Assembly (NCBI RefSeq): GCF_937616625.2
Contig: NC_065570.1
Coordinates: 20,794,046 to 20,858,045 of the forward strand
Source of the DNA: Mercurialis annua
Taxonomy: Eukaryota > Streptophyta > Magnoliopsida > Malpighiales > Euphorbiaceae
Length of the DNA: 64,000 nt
Direction of reading: 5' to 3'
Within the stretch, counting starts at the first letter, position 1; each line of letters starts with the position of its first letter. Positions 1 to 12,059 of the stretch are shown here, one piece after another. The notes beneath the pieces were generated by a model that was not told the origin of the DNA, ran no database searches, and saw only the letters and a list, made by a program, of their open reading frames with translations. The translations under genes were made by a program, and so were the position numbers.

Positions 1-3000
1 GTTTGTAAACGTTTGGCTTGATATGCTAAAAAGGGGAAGCGTTTGGATTTGTTTCGTAACATTTGTAAACGTTTGGCTTAAATCACTAAAAAGGGGAAAC
101 ATTTGGATTTGTTTCGTAACGTTTGTAAACGCTTGGCTTATATCACTAAAAAGGTGAAACGTTTGGATTTGTTTTGTAACGTTTGTCTTAATTCGCTAAA
201 ATTGGGAAAATTTTGGATTTGTTTCGTAGCGTTTGTAAACGTTTGGCTTAAATTTCTAAAAAGGTGAAATGTTTGGTTTTGTTTCGTAACATTTGTAAAC
301 GTTCGGCTTAAATCGCTAAAAAGGCGAAACATTTAGAATTGTTTCGCAACGTTTGTAAACATTTGGCTTAAATTCAAAAAATGTGAAACGCTTGGATATG
401 TTTCGTAACGTTTGTAAACGTTTGGCTTAAATTGCTAAAAAGGTGAAATGCTTGGTTTTGTTTCGTAACGTTTCTAAAGGTTTGGCTTAAATCGCTAAAA
501 ATGTGAAACATTTGATTTGTTACGTAACATTTTAAATGTTTAGTTTTGTGTGTATCGTTCGTTAACGTTTGGCTTATATCGCTAAAACGGTGAATCGTTT
601 CGATTTGTTTCATAAAGTTTGTAAACGTTTGGCTTTAATTGCTATAAAGGAGAAACTTTTGGATTTGTTTCGTAACGTTGTTAAATGGTCGGCTTATATC
701 GCTAAAAAGGGGAAACTTTTGGATTTGTTTCGTATAGTTTGTAAACGTTTGGCGTAAATCGCTAAAAAGGTGAAAAGTTTCGATTTGTTTCGGAACGTTT
801 GTAAACGTTTGGCTTAAATCGCTAAAAAGGTGAAACGTTTGGATTTATTTCGTATCGTTTTAAACGTTTGGTTTTGTTTCGTCAGGTTTGTAAACGTTTG
901 GCTTAATATGCTAAAAAGGGGAAACGTTTGGATTTGTTTCGTAACATTTGTAAACGTTTGGCTTAAATCGCTAAAAAGGGGAAACGTTTGGATTTGTTTT
1001 ATAACGTTTTTAAACGTTTGGCTTGAATTTCTAAAAAGATGAAACGTTTGGATTTATTTTGTAACGTTTGTAGACATTTGGATTTGTTCCCTAACATTTG
1101 TAAACGTTTGTCTTAAATTGCTAAAAATGTCAAACGTTTGTTTTTGTTATGTAATGTTTGTAAACGTTTGGATTTATTTCGTAACGTTTTAAAGATTTGG
1201 CTTAAATCGCTTAAACGGTTAAACGTTTGGTTTTGTTTCGTAACGTTCATAAACGTTTGGCTTAAATCGCTAAAAAGGGGAAACGTGTTTGGCTTAAATT
1301 GCTAAAAAGGTGAAACACTTTGATTTGTTTCGTAACTTTTGTAAACGTTTGGCGTAAATCGCAAAATAGGTGAAACTCTCTGATTTGTTTCGTAACGGTT
1401 GTAAACGTTTGGCTTAAATCGTTAAAAATATGAAACGTTTGATTTTGTTCCGTAACGTTTGTAAATGTTTGGTTTTGTTCGCTAAATGTGAAGCGTTTGG
1501 TTTTGTTCTGTAACGTTTGTAACAGTTTGGCTTAAATCGCTTAAAATGGGAATCGTTTGGATTTGTTTTGTAACATTTTAAACGTTTGGTTTTGTTTCGT
1601 AACGTTTGTAAACGCTTGGCTTAAATCGCTAAAAAGGTGAAATGTTTGGATTTGTTTCGTAACATTTGTAAACGTTTGGCTTGCCCAAAATGGGAAAACG
1701 TTTGGATTTGTTTTGTAACGTTTTTAAACATTTGGCTTAAATCGCTAAAAAGGTGAAACGTTTTGATTTGTTTTGTAACGTTTGTAAACTTTTTGCTTAA
1801 ATTGCTAAAATGGTTAAACGTTTGGATCTGTTTCTTAACGTTTGTAAACGTTTGGCTTAAATTGCTAAAAAAGTGAAACGCTTGGATTTGTTTCGCAACG
1901 TTTGGCTTAAATTGTTAAAAAGGTGAAACGCTTGGATTTGTTTCGTAACTTTTGTAAACATTTGGCTTAAATTGCTAAAAAGGTAAAACGTTTGGCTTAA
2001 ATTGCTAAAAAGGTAAAACGTTTGGATTTGTTTCGTAACGTTTGTAAACGTTTGGCTTCAATCGCTAAAAAGGCAAAACGTTTGTTTCGAAACGTTTCTA
2101 AACGTTTGGCTTCAATCGCTAAAAAGGCGAAACGTTTGGATTTGTTTCGTAACGTTTGTAAACGTTTGGCATAAATCGCTAAAAAGGCGAAATGTTTGGA
2201 TTCGTTTCGTAACGTTTTAAATGTTTGACTTAATTCGCTAAAGTTGGGAAACGTTTGGATTTGTTTCGTAGCGTTTGTAAATGTTTGGATTAAATTTCTA
2301 AAAAGGTGAAATGTTTGGTTTTGTTTCGTAACATTTGTATTAATTCGCTAAAATTGGGAAAAGTTTGGATTTGTTTCGTAGCGTTTGTAAACGTTTGGCT
2401 TAAATTTCTAAAAAGGTGAAATGTTTTGTTTTGTTTCGTAACATTTGTAAACGTTCGGCTTAAATCGCTAAAAAGGAGAAATGTTTAGAATTGTTTCGTA
2501 ACATTTGTAAACCGTTGACTTAAATTCTAAAAAGGTGAAACACTTGGATATGTTTCGTAAATTTTGTAAACGTTTGGCTTAAATTGCTAAAAAGGTGAAA
2601 TGCTTGGTTTTGTTTCGTAACGTTTGTAAAGGTTTGGCTTAAATCGCTTAAAATATGAAACATTTGGATTTGTTACGTAACGTTTTAAACATTTGGCTTT
2701 GTGTCGTATCGTTTGTAAATGTTTGGCTTATATCGTTAAAACGGTGAAACGTTTCGATTTTTTTCATAAAGTTTGTAAACGTTCGGCTTTAATCGCTATA
2801 AAGGAGAAACGTTTGGATTTATTTCGTAACGTTGTTAAACATTCGGCTTAAATCGCTAAAAAGGGATATAGTTTGGATTTGTTTCGTATCGTTTGTAAAC
2901 GTTTGGCCTAAATCTCTAAAAATTTGAAACGTTTCGATTTGTTTCGGAATGTTTATAAACGTTTGGCATAAATCGCTAAAAAGGTGAAACGTTTGGATTT

Positions 3001-6000
3001 ATTCCGTAACGTTTGTAAACGTTTGGTTTAATATGCTAAAAAGGGGAAACGTTTGGATTTGTTTCGTAAGATTTGTAAACGTTTGGCTTAAATCGCTAAA
3101 AAGGGAAACGTTTGGATTTGTTTTGTAACGTTTTTAAAAGTTTGGCTTGAATTGCTAAAAAGGTGAAATGTTTGGATAAATTTTGTAACTTTGTAGACGT
3201 TTGGTTTAAATCGCTAAAAAGGTGAAACGTTTGGATTTGTTTCCTAACATTTGTAAACGTTTGTCTTAAATTGCTAAAAATGTTAAACGTTTGTTTTGTT
3301 CTGTAATGTTTGTAAACGTTTGGATTTATTTCGTAACATTTTAAAGATTTGGCTTAAATCGCTTAAACGGTTAAACGTTTGGTTTTTTTTCGTAACATTT
3401 GTAAACGTTTGGCTTAAATTGCTAAAAAGGTGAAATGCTTGGTTTTGTTTCGTAATGTTTGTAAAGGTTTGGCTTAAATCTCTAAAAATGTGAAACGTTT
3501 GGATTTTTTACGTAGCGTTTTAATGGTTTTGTGTCGTATCGTTTGTAAACGTATGGCTTATATCGCTAAAAATATGAAACGTTTCGATTTGTTTCATAAC
3601 GTTTGTAAATGTTCGGCTTATATCTCTATAAAGGAGAAACGTTTGGATTTGTTACGTAACGTTGATAAACGTTCGGCTTAAATCGCTAAAAGGGGAAACA
3701 TTTGGATTTGTTTCGTATTGTTTGTAGATTTTGGCTTATATCGCTAAAAAGGTGAAACGTTTGGATTTGTTTCGGAACGTTTGTAAACGTTTGGCTTAAA
3801 TTGCTGAAAAGGTGAAACGTTTGGATTTGTTTCGTACCGGTTTAAACATTTGGTTTTGTTTCGTAACGTTTGTAAACTTTTGGCTTAATATGCTAAAAAG
3901 GGGAAACGTTTGGATTTGTTTCGCAACATTTGTAAACGTTTGGCTTAAATCGCTAAAAAGGGGAAACGTTTGGATTTGTTTCGTAACGTTTGTAAACGCT
4001 TGGCTTAAATCGCTAAAAGGTGAAACGTTTGGATTTGTTTTGTAACATTTGTCTTAATTCGCTAAAATTGGGAAAATTTTGGATTTGTTTCGTAGCGTTT
4101 GTAAACGTTTGGCTTAAATTTCTAAAAAGGTGAAATGTTTGGTTTTGTTTCGTAACATTTGTAAACGTTCGGCTTAAATCGCTAAAAAGGAGAAAGATTT
4201 AGAATTGTTTCGTAAAGTTTGTAAACATTTGGCTTAAATTCTAAAAATGTGAAACGGTTGGATATGTTTTGTAACGTTTGTAAACGTTTGGCTTAAATTG
4301 CTAAAAAGGTGAAATGCTTGGTTTTATTTCGTAACGTTTGTAAAGGTTTGGATTAAATCGCTTAAAATGTGAAACGTTTGGATATGTTACATAACGTTTT
4401 AAACGTTTGGTTTTGTGTCGTATTGTTTGTAAACGTTTGGCTTATATCGCTAAAAAGGTAAAACGTTTCGATTTGTTTCATAACGTTTGTAAACGTTTGG
4501 CTTAAATCGCTATAAAGGAGAAACGTTTGGATTTGTTTCGTATCGTTTGTAAACGTTTGGCTTAAATCGCTAAAAAGGTGAAACGTTTCGATTTGTTTCG
4601 GAACGTTTGTAAACGTTTGGCTTAAATCGCTAAATAGGTGAAACATTTGGATTTGTTTCGTACCGTTTTAAACGTTTGGTTTTGTTTCGTAACGTTTGTA
4701 AACTTTTGGCTTAATATGCTAAAAAGGGGAAAGTTTGGATTTGTTTCATAACATTTGTAAACGTTTGGCTTAAATCGCTAAAAAGGGGAAACATTTGGAT
4801 TTGTTTCGTAACGTTTGTAAACGCTTGGCTTAAATCGCTAAAAAGGTGAAACGTTTGGATTTGTTTTGTAACGTTAGTAAACGTTTGGCATGAATCGCTA
4901 AAAAGGTGAAACGTTTGTTTTTGTTCTGTAATTTTTGTAAACATTTGAATTTATTTCGTAACGTTTTAAAGATTTGGCTTATATCGCTAAAACGGTTAAA
5001 CGTTTTGTTTTGTTTCGTAACGTTCGTAAAGGTTTGGCTTAAATCGCTAAATAGGTGAAACGTTTGGATTTGTTTCGTAACGTTTCTAAACGTTTGGCTT
5101 AAATTTCTATAAAGGTGAAACACTTTGATTTGTTTCGTAACTTTTGTAAATGTTTGGCTTAAATCGCTAAAAAGGTGAAACGCTTGAAATTGTTTCGTAA
5201 CGGTTGTAAACGTTTGGCTTAAATTGTTAAAAATGGGAAACGTTTGGTTTTCTTCCGTTACTTTTGGCTTTTATCGCTTAAAATGTAAAACGTTTGGATT
5301 TGTTTCGTAACATTTTAAACGTTTGGTTTTGTTTCGAAAAGTTGTAAATGTTTGTCTTAAAATGCTAAAAAGGGGAAACGTTTGGATTTGTTTCGTAACA
5401 TTTGTAAACGTTTGGCTTAAATGGATCAAGAGGGGAAACGTTTGGATTTGTGTTGTAACGTTTTTAAACATTTGGCTTAAATCGCTAAAAAGGTGAAAGG
5501 TTTTGATTTGTTTTGTAACATTTGTAAAATTTTGGCTTAAATCGCTAAAACGGTGAAACGTTTGGATTTGCTTCGTAACGTTCTTAAATGTTTGGCTTAA
5601 ATTACTAAAAATGTGAAACGCTTGGATTTGTTTCGTAATGTTTGTAAACGTTTTTCTTTAATTGCAAAAAAGGTGAAACACTTGGATTTGTTTCGTAACG
5701 TTTGTAAACATTTGGCTTCAATTGCTAAAAAGGTGAGACATTTGGATTTCTTTCATAACCTTTGTAAATGTTTGGCGTAAATCGCTAAAAAGGTTAAACG
5801 TTTGGATTTGTTTCGTAATGTTTGTAAACATTTGGCTTAAATCGCTAAAAAGGTGAAACTTTTGAATTTGTTTCGAAACGTTTGTAAACGTTTGGCTCCA
5901 ATCGCTAAAAAGGTGAAATGTTTGGATTTGTTTCATAACTTTTGTAAACGTTTTGCATAAATCGCGAAAAAGGTGAAATGTTTGGATTTTTTCGTAACGT

Positions 6001-7782
6001 TTTTAACGTTTGGCTTAAATCGCTAAAATTGGGAAACGTTTGGATTTGTTTCGTAGAATTTGTAAACGTTTGGCTTAAATTTCTAAAAAGGTGAAATGTT
6101 TGGTTTTGTTTCGTAACATTTGTAAATGTTTGGCATAAATCGCTAAAAAGGTGAAATGTTTCGATTTGTTTCATAATGATTGTAATCATTTTGCTTAAAT
6201 TGCTAAAAAGGTGAAAGGCTTGGATATGTTTGGTAACGTTTGTAAACGTTTGGCTTAAATTGCTAAAAACGTGAAATGCTTGGTTTTGTTTCGTAACATA
6301 TGTAAAGGTTTGGCTAAAATTGCTAAAAATGTGAAACGTTTGGATTTGTTACATAACGTTTTAAACGTTTGGTTTTGTGTCATATCGTTTGTAAACATTG
6401 GCTTATATCGCTAAAAAGGTAAAACGTTTCGATTTGTTTCATAATGTTTGTAAACATTTGGCTTAAATCGCTATAAAGGCGAAACGTTTGGATATGTTTC
6501 ATAATCTTGGTAAACGCTCGGCTTAAATCGCTAAAAAAGTGAAACGTTTGGATTTGTTTCATATCATTTGTAAACGTTTGGCTTAAATCGATAAAAAGGT
6601 GAAACGTTTGGATTTATTTCGGAAGGTTAGTAAACGTTTGGCTTAAATTGCTAAAAAGGTTAAACGCTTGGATCTGTTTCATAACGTTTGTAAACGTTTG
6701 GCTTAATTTGCTAAAAAGGTGAAACACTTGGTTTTATTTAGTAACGTTTGTATAGGTTTGACTTTAATCGCAAAAAATGTGGTACGTTTGGATTTGTTTC
6801 GTAACGTTTGGCTTAAATCGCATAAAATGTGAAACGTTTGGATTTGTTTCGTAACGTTTGGCTTAAATCGCATAAAATGTGAAACGTTTGGATTTGTTTT
6901 GTAACGTTTGTAAAAGTTTGGCTTAAATCGCTAAATAGGTGAAACGTTTGGATTTGTTTTGTAACATTTGTAAACTTTTGGCTTAAATGGCTCAAAAGGT
7001 GAAACGTTTGTATTTGTTTTGTAACGTTTTTAAACATTTGGCTCAAATCGCTAAAAAGGTAAAACGTTTTGATTTGTTTTATAACGTTTGTAAACGTTTG
7101 GCTTAAATCGCTAAAAAGGTGAAACGTTTGGATTTGTTTTATAATGTTTTTAAACGTTTGGCTTCAATCGCTAAAAAGGTGAAACATTTTAATTTATTTC
7201 GTAGCATTTGTAAACGTTTGGATTAAATTGCTAAAAATGTGAAACATTTGTTTTTGTTCTGTAATGTTTGTAAACGTTTAGATTTATTTCGTAACAATTT
7301 AAAGATTTGGCTTAAATTGCTAAAAAGGTTAAATGTTTGGTTTTGTTTCGTAACGTTTGTAAACGTTTGGCTTAAATCGCTAAAAAGGTGAAACGTTTGG
7401 ATTTGTTTCGTAATGTTCGTAAACGTTTGGCTTAAATTGCTCAAAAGGTGAAACGCTTCGATTTGTTCGTAACTTTTGTAAACGTTTGGCTTAAATCGTT
7501 GAAAAGGTGAAACGCTTGGATTTGTTTAGTAACGGTTGTAAACATTTGGCTTAAATCGCTAAAAATGTTAAACGTTTGGTTTTGTTCCGCAACGTTTGTA
7601 AACGTTTGGCTTAAATCGCTAAAAATGTGAAACGTATGGATTTGTTTCGTAACGTTTTAAACGTTTGGCTTAAATCGCTAAAAAGGGGAAACGTTTGGAT
7701 TTGTTTCGTAACATTTGTAAACGTTTGGTTTAAATTGCTAAAAAAGCAAAACGTTTAGATTTGTTTCATAACGTTGTAAAGT
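1..7782 (+). repeat. 60-bp satellite array, left domain
   Basis: Tandem array with a 60-base monomer. The monomer has three segments, each opening with GTTTG: a 10-base GTTTGTAAAC, a 30-base segment that starts GTTTGGCTTAAATCGC and ends GGTGAAAC, and a 20-base GTTTGGATTTGTTTCGTAAC. A second class carries an extra 20-30-base partial copy (GTTTTAAACGTTTGGTTTTG type). The palindrome AAACGTTT recurs at segment joins. Because 60 bases is 20 codons, both strands show short open frames with a 20-residue period; these are by-products, not genes. I do not recognise the family. The array runs off the left edge and is cut at 7783 by a copia LTR. No other gene or element is visible in this stretch. Confidence 0.95.
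380..6395 (+). repeat. Higher-order repeat of the left satellite domain
   Basis: A recognisable run of variant monomers (TTGGATATGTTT, then an AAATGCTTGG-type monomer, then a TTTTGTGTCGTATCG-type monomer) recurs at about 391-555, 2543-2715, 4257-4425 and 6219-6395, with a partial copy at about 3440-3545. The marker spacings are roughly 2.15, 1.71 and 1.96 kb. This is a higher-order repeat of about 2 kb with internal deletions and duplications. The marker combination was not seen in the satellite right of 16470, so the two sides of element A are different array domains. Confidence 0.6.
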
Positions 7783-8980
7783 TGTTAGTAGTATGTGCCC
7801 TAGGGCCATTTTGTATTTATACTTGTATAAAAAAATCCCATTGGCAATGATATATATGTTTTATTTGAACTAAGTGCCTCATCAACTAAGTGTTTAATTA
7901 TTGCATATTGTCCGTATCACATTGTGATAGAATCTATTCTTAAGGTGTTGAGAATATGAGTGGCAGATTCTATTATACAAGTGATCTAAATAACCGTTAA
8001 CGATCGATGGGGTCCTGCGAATAAGGGCATCGCATTATCCCGGAAAGATCGTCACCTCTGTTTATTCTCCTGATTAGTAAAGAGTTACTAATTATAGGAA
8101 GCAGTGAGTCTCATACTACTTGATGGGGATCAGAATAAACATATGGACACTCAAAGGGTTTGAGTTATTCGAACAAGTGACGCTAGATGACTTATACATG
8201 GTATTTCATGAAAGTCAATTTAATGTCATTTATTTTATAATTGTACATATGTCCTTTGACTTGCAGTGACACTATCTTGTATAGAGATTATTAGAGTTTG
8301 ATACTCCTTATCCCTAAATCTTTCATGAGCTAGGATCGCGGGATGTGTTGTCTCTAGTTAGTTGTATATGGAGATAGGGGTTTAACCAAGAGAGGATTTA
8401 TCACTCCGGATGAACGGAGAAAAGATTCTATGCTATCTCAAATTGTTCTTGATGGATGATAAAACCTGCGCAGGTGTATATGACTTACTTAGAAAGTTGT
8501 TTCTAGTGGAAGTCATATTTATCAAGAATAAGAAATTAGATGAGTTCATATGATCAAGACAAACACTGTTTGACTTAACCGTGACACTAGTCGAGATCGA
8601 AATCTTAGATGAAGGGAATTTTGAGTGTACGGTAATTATGAACATTAGTTCATAAAGAATGCATCGAAACATTCATATATATTTGGGGGTCGTGATATGT
8701 TGCTAGACGTCACTCACGATCTACGGGAATTAATAATTAATGAGATTTAATTATTTAATATAAGAAAGGCGTTTCTTATGACTCTCGTTGCCATATAGAT
8801 GTGAACCTAGTTAGTCACACACAATAGGGTGTGCAACCGATTGAGTTTACGAGAGATCGATTTCATATAGATACTAGCATATCTCGGAAATTAATCTAAG
8901 ATAAAAAAAAATACAATTAGGGACTAATTTGTAAGAGTTATAAATTAGTAGGCACCTAATGTATTTTATCCAAGTTAATA

Positions 8981-9045
8981 TGATGATGTCATGTGATGAT
9001 GTCACGATGATGTCATGTGATGATGTCACATGATGATGTCATGTA
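8981..9045 (+). repeat. TGATGTCA motif cluster in U3 (5 copies)
   Basis: Five TGATGTCA motifs lie 11-13 bases apart, embedded in GATGATGTCATG and GATGATGTCACG units. The motif is one base away from the bZIP/CRE core TGACGTCA, and the cluster sits about 220-280 bases upstream of the TATA box, where an LTR enhancer would lie. The 3' LTR has one intact copy and element B has ten. Confidence 0.75.
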
Positions 9046-9049
9046 TGTC

Positions 9050-9240
9050 TTTGTGTGTGACACCTAGCATCTGTTGTGTCAGAAAGTGGCAACACCTATG
9101 CTTGATGTGTGACACCTAGCATCTGATGTGTCAGATGGTGGCAGCACTTATGCTTGGTGTGTGACACCTAGCCTGTGAGGTGTCGAATGGTGGAAACACC
9201 TTTGCTTGGTGTGTGACACCTAGCATGTGAGGTTTTGCAT
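9050..9240 (+). repeat. ~55-bp tandem repeat in U3 (4 copies)
   Basis: Four copies of a unit of about 50-57 bases beginning GTGTGTGACACCTAGCAT and containing a GGTGGCAACACC-like core. It lies between the TGATGTCA cluster and the TATA box. The 3' LTR of the same element has two copies and element B has five. Confidence 0.85.
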
Positions 9241-9260
9241 TCTTAAGCAAAGCTCTACCC

Positions 9261-9268
9261 TATAAATA
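9261..9268 (+). promoter_or_regulatory. TATA box of the 5' LTR
   Basis: TATAAATA in the context CTACCCTATAAATAGAGG. Transcription would be expected to start about 25-35 bases downstream, near 9290-9300, in the run TCTACACACACC. The same sequence is intact in the 3' LTR (about 16040) and is altered to TAAAAATA in element B. Confidence 0.75.
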
Positions 9269-9419
9269 GAGGTTGCCTTTGCTCATTCTACACACACCAC
9301 ACTTAAGAGAGCATATATGAAAGAGTTCAAGTAGTCATCAATCACGGAAAAGCTTGGAGAAGTTTTTCATACATCCCAGCAAAGACGTAATTGAGGCGAG
9401 AGTTTGAGCTTAGGGTTGC

Positions 9420-9442
9420 TCTGCAAGAGAAACTCTTGCAGA
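9420..9442 (+). other. Perfect hairpin in R/U5
   Basis: TCTGCAAGAG, loop AAA, CTCTTGCAGA: ten paired bases and a three-base loop, in the predicted transcript leader. The stem core GCAAGAG/CTCTTGC is kept at 16201-16217 and 60130-60146. Confidence 0.7.
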
Positions 9443-9700
9443 TTACTTCAAGTCGAGGATTCAATCGGACGCATACTCGTGTGGACGAGCTTGAGGTCAC
9501 CGTACTATCGGGACTACAAGAATCGTTGGAGAATCGACATAGGTATTCTTCTTACGGTTTCTAGATGCGTGCTTTAATTACTAGATGATACGACGATCCA
9601 TTTGTTATTGATATGATCAATTTCTGGATCCGAATTGTTGGAATTCCAATTTTGAATTGAAATATACGATTCAGACCCTCACGTCCCGCTGCACCAACAG

Positions 9701-9713
9701 TGGTATCGGAGCC
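9701..9713 (+). other. Primer binding site (initiator tRNA-Met type)
   Basis: TGGTATCGGAGCC begins one base after the LTR terminus. It matches the usual plant TGGTATCAGAGC site, complementary to the 3' end of initiator tRNA-Met, with one difference. It would prime minus-strand DNA synthesis. Confidence 0.9.
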
Positions 9714-10816
9714 ACCGTATCAGCAAGTATTAAAGCTTTACTATGGAATGCATGTACTAATAGTCATGGACTTAGGAATTATTAATTGGCATATAGTTTA
9801 TAATTCCGAGGGCTTAGGTCTTGTTTGCAAAAAAGAGCAAACGGTATTGTGACATTAATTACATTTGATTAAATTCTGTCTAGGAGATTGGTACTTAAGT
9901 GGTCCGCTCGTGACCCTCCAATCTATCTTGGGAATTTTTCTAATATGATTATTTAACACAATACGTGACTCGCTTGTGCAATATATTGTCATCAACAAAA
10001 CATGTGGAACAAGTAATAGTTTGCTCATTCTTTTGTGGCTAAAGAATGAGACCTATGAAGTCCATGATCATACATGTGTGATTGCATAATTCATTTTAGC
10101 TTTAATATGTATGAGATACATGCTAAAATGTGTTGTGTGTTTAGTGAGATCGGAATAACTGAAAACCCTAAGAAATCTTCCTAAAAGTTAAAAGATTAAG
10201 TTTATATTGATTAATCATTAAATTGATTTATCAATGGCTCTCCATTGGAGCAATAAACTAACATGCTTTGAGTTATCATCTTGTCAGCTATGGATACATA
10301 GGGGTGAGATGATATCGTCAAGAGGATGTTGTTGAGTTTATTGTTAAACATGAGATGTTACGGGTGTATCGATATAGTACACGGCAATAACAGCAATTAG
10401 GCGTACCTGAGTCGTGTATTATTCAAATTGATACATCTTAGTTGATTCAATGGGTTAAACTTAACTAATACTGAAACCCAATAACGACAATGGGTATCTG
10501 AGGGTGAATACATTAGGAGCTGGAAATTATTGAACCTCATATGAGATATGATGAACAAGTGTTGTTCACTTGTAGTACATTGTGATCCTAATAACGACAA
10601 TTATGCGTACCTGAGGGAAAGAACAATGACTATAAGAATTCAATCACCCACTTGAAATCTTTTCCAACAAAGATTTACGTTTCCTATTTTGGAAGTGTAG
10701 GATTCGAAAAAGATAGCGGGAGGCCATTTTGATAAAGACCAAATCATCATGATTTAAATATACAAGACAAAAATACTAATTAGAGATCTTTGCTATCTAT
10801 AGGTTGATAAGATAAG
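9714..10816 (+). other. Long untranslated leader of element A
   Basis: About 1.1 kb between the primer site and the Gag start codon, without a sizeable open frame. It holds three spaced copies of a 26-28-base motif (around 10385, 10480 and 10590). The leader matches that of element B closely (about 94% by eye over 10021-10245), so it probably carries packaging or dimerisation signals; that function is inferred. Confidence 0.7.
10385..10617 (+). repeat. Triplicated leader motif
   Basis: Three copies of a motif of the form AATAACGACAAT followed by GCGTACCTGAGG or a close variant lie at about 10385-10411, 10480-10505 and 10590-10617, roughly 95-110 bases apart. Copies two and three are followed by GG then GTGAA or GAAAG. 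Element B has three motifs in matching places, but copies two and three there read AAGAATAGGATTAAGTACTT-like. Confidence 0.6.
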
Positions 10817-11708
10817 ATGAAATCGAATCCGTTAAGTAGCATTCTTGACAATAATCGCTTAGTGGGTCCTAACTTTGTTGATTGGTTAAGAAATCTCAAA
10901 ATAGTTCTTGCAAGTGAACACATAGCATATGTTCTTGAGACAAATGTTCCGGGACCATTGCCGATTGAGGCACCTCCCAAAAAACATGAGGCATTGCGCA
11001 AGTGGAAGTTAGATGACGAACAAGCCATGTGCTATATGTTGGCATCTATGAATAACGAGTTGCAAAAGCAACACGAGAAATATCCGGGAGCTCGCGAAAT
11101 ATTTTTTCACTTACAAGAGTTTTATGGTGAATCAAGTCGTTATGCTAGATATGAGATATCTAAGCAATTATTTCGGGCGAAGCATTCCGAGGGAAAGGGT
11201 GTTGGAGAACATGTGAACATGATGATTCAATGTATCGAATGGCTAGAGGGTCTAGACTTCATCATGGACTTCAATCTCCAAACGGATATGATCCTTCAAT
11301 CCCTTCTGGAATCGTATGGCAATTTCATCACGAATTACTATATGAATCGGATAGAATGTACACTTGCTGAGTTATCAAATATGTTGATAACTGCTGAAAA
11401 GAATAATGTTAAGGGAAAGGAAGTTTCTCTTGTGGTTGTTTCTTCTAGTAAGACTAAGAAGAAGAAAACTAAGAAGAATGTTTTGAAGGCCCAAAAGGCC
11501 ATTGCAAAAAAGAAGGGCACCTCGGAGAACAAAGGAAAGTGTTTCTTTTGTGAAGGCGAGGGACATTGGAAACGAAATTGCCCCAAGTATTTGGAATCCA
11601 AGGGCAAGAACAAGAAGAATGAAAATCCCGGTAAGGGTGTGTCAATTTCTTGTTATTTTGATTCCAATAATGATAGCTCGTCCAAAGCTTGGGTATTAGA
11701 TACATGAG
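10817..11708 (+). CDS. gag: Gag of copia element A (N-terminal part of gag-pol)
   Basis: Structural protein of the virus-like particle that packages element RNA. The 296-residue open frame starts MKSNPLSSI, the first in-frame ATG after the leader, and resembles Ty1/copia Gag proteins. Residues about 20-190 look like the copia Gag core (WLRNLKIVLA, then WKLDDEQAMCYML). Residues about 209-240 are a lysine-rich linker, and residues 242-255 form a CX2CX4HX4C zinc knuckle (C242, C245, H250, C255; bases 11540-11581) for RNA binding. The frame continues without a break into protease and is ended by TGA at 11706-11708, right after the catalytic Asp-Thr. There is no separate Gag stop, as expected for a single copia polyprotein. 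The Gag part looks intact; the stop would prevent Pol production. Confidence 0.88.
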
Positions 11709-11953
11709 CTAGTTCTCACATTTGTTCATCCTTACAGGATCTAGCAAATGAGAGGAAGTTGGACAAGGACGAAGTGATCTTGAAGCTTGGAAATAACGCA
11801 AGCGTTGCGGCTAAAGCTATAGGATCATCTTCTATTTTGTTGTATAAACATGTTTTGTATTTGAACAATGTTTTGTACTTACCAAACGCTTATAGAAATA
11901 TCATGTCCATTTCTTGTATGACAAGATTAGGATATGATTTCCTATTTACATAG
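11691..11953 (+). pseudogene. Aspartic protease remnant of element A
   Basis: Retroviral-type aspartic protease that would release Gag and Pol products. The catalytic region reads VLDT, stop, ASSHIC: the TGA at 11706 falls exactly on the third residue of the Asp-Thr-Gly catalytic triplet. The flap-side region follows (KLGNNASVAA, VLYLPNAYRNIMSISCM), typical of copia protease and its junction with the integrase pre-domain. A second stop, TAG, lies at 11951-11953. The frame is the same as Gag (codons starting at positions 2 modulo 3), so the damage is point mutation, not indel. Confidence 0.85.
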
Positions 11954-12059
11954 GATGTTTGTAAAATTATCTATAATAATGAAATCGTTGGTTATGGTTA
12001 TGTACAAAATGGTCTTTATTTCTTAAATGAAGTTGTTCGCAATACAAATAATGTTTTAG

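Larger units (their letters stand above)
7783..9699 (+). repeat. 5' LTR of copia element A
   Basis: Starts TGTTAGTAGTATGTG and ends CCAACA, an imperfect TGTT/AACA terminal inverted repeat, one base before the primer site. Holds, in order, unique U3, a cluster of TGATGTCA motifs, a roughly 55-base tandem repeat, a TATAAATA box and an R/U5 hairpin. Length 1917 bp. Confidence 0.93.

Noticed and set aside
138..7444. Many 60-117-codon open frames in the satellite with a 20-residue periodic sequence (LSQTFTNVTKQIQTF-like) on the minus strand
   Set aside because: The 60-base period is exactly 20 codons, so any frame without a stop in the consensus stays open until a variant breaks it. Starts and stops are scattered, no copy is long, and both strands show such frames.
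1..7782. CRISPR-like array
   Set aside because: The repeats are contiguous with no unique spacers and diverge like a eukaryotic satellite; the retrotransposons are of plant type.
10780..11028. Minus-strand frames overlapping gag and pol (for example 10780-11028, 11338-11613, 12322-12603)
   Set aside because: Shadows of the sense coding sequence with no independent support.
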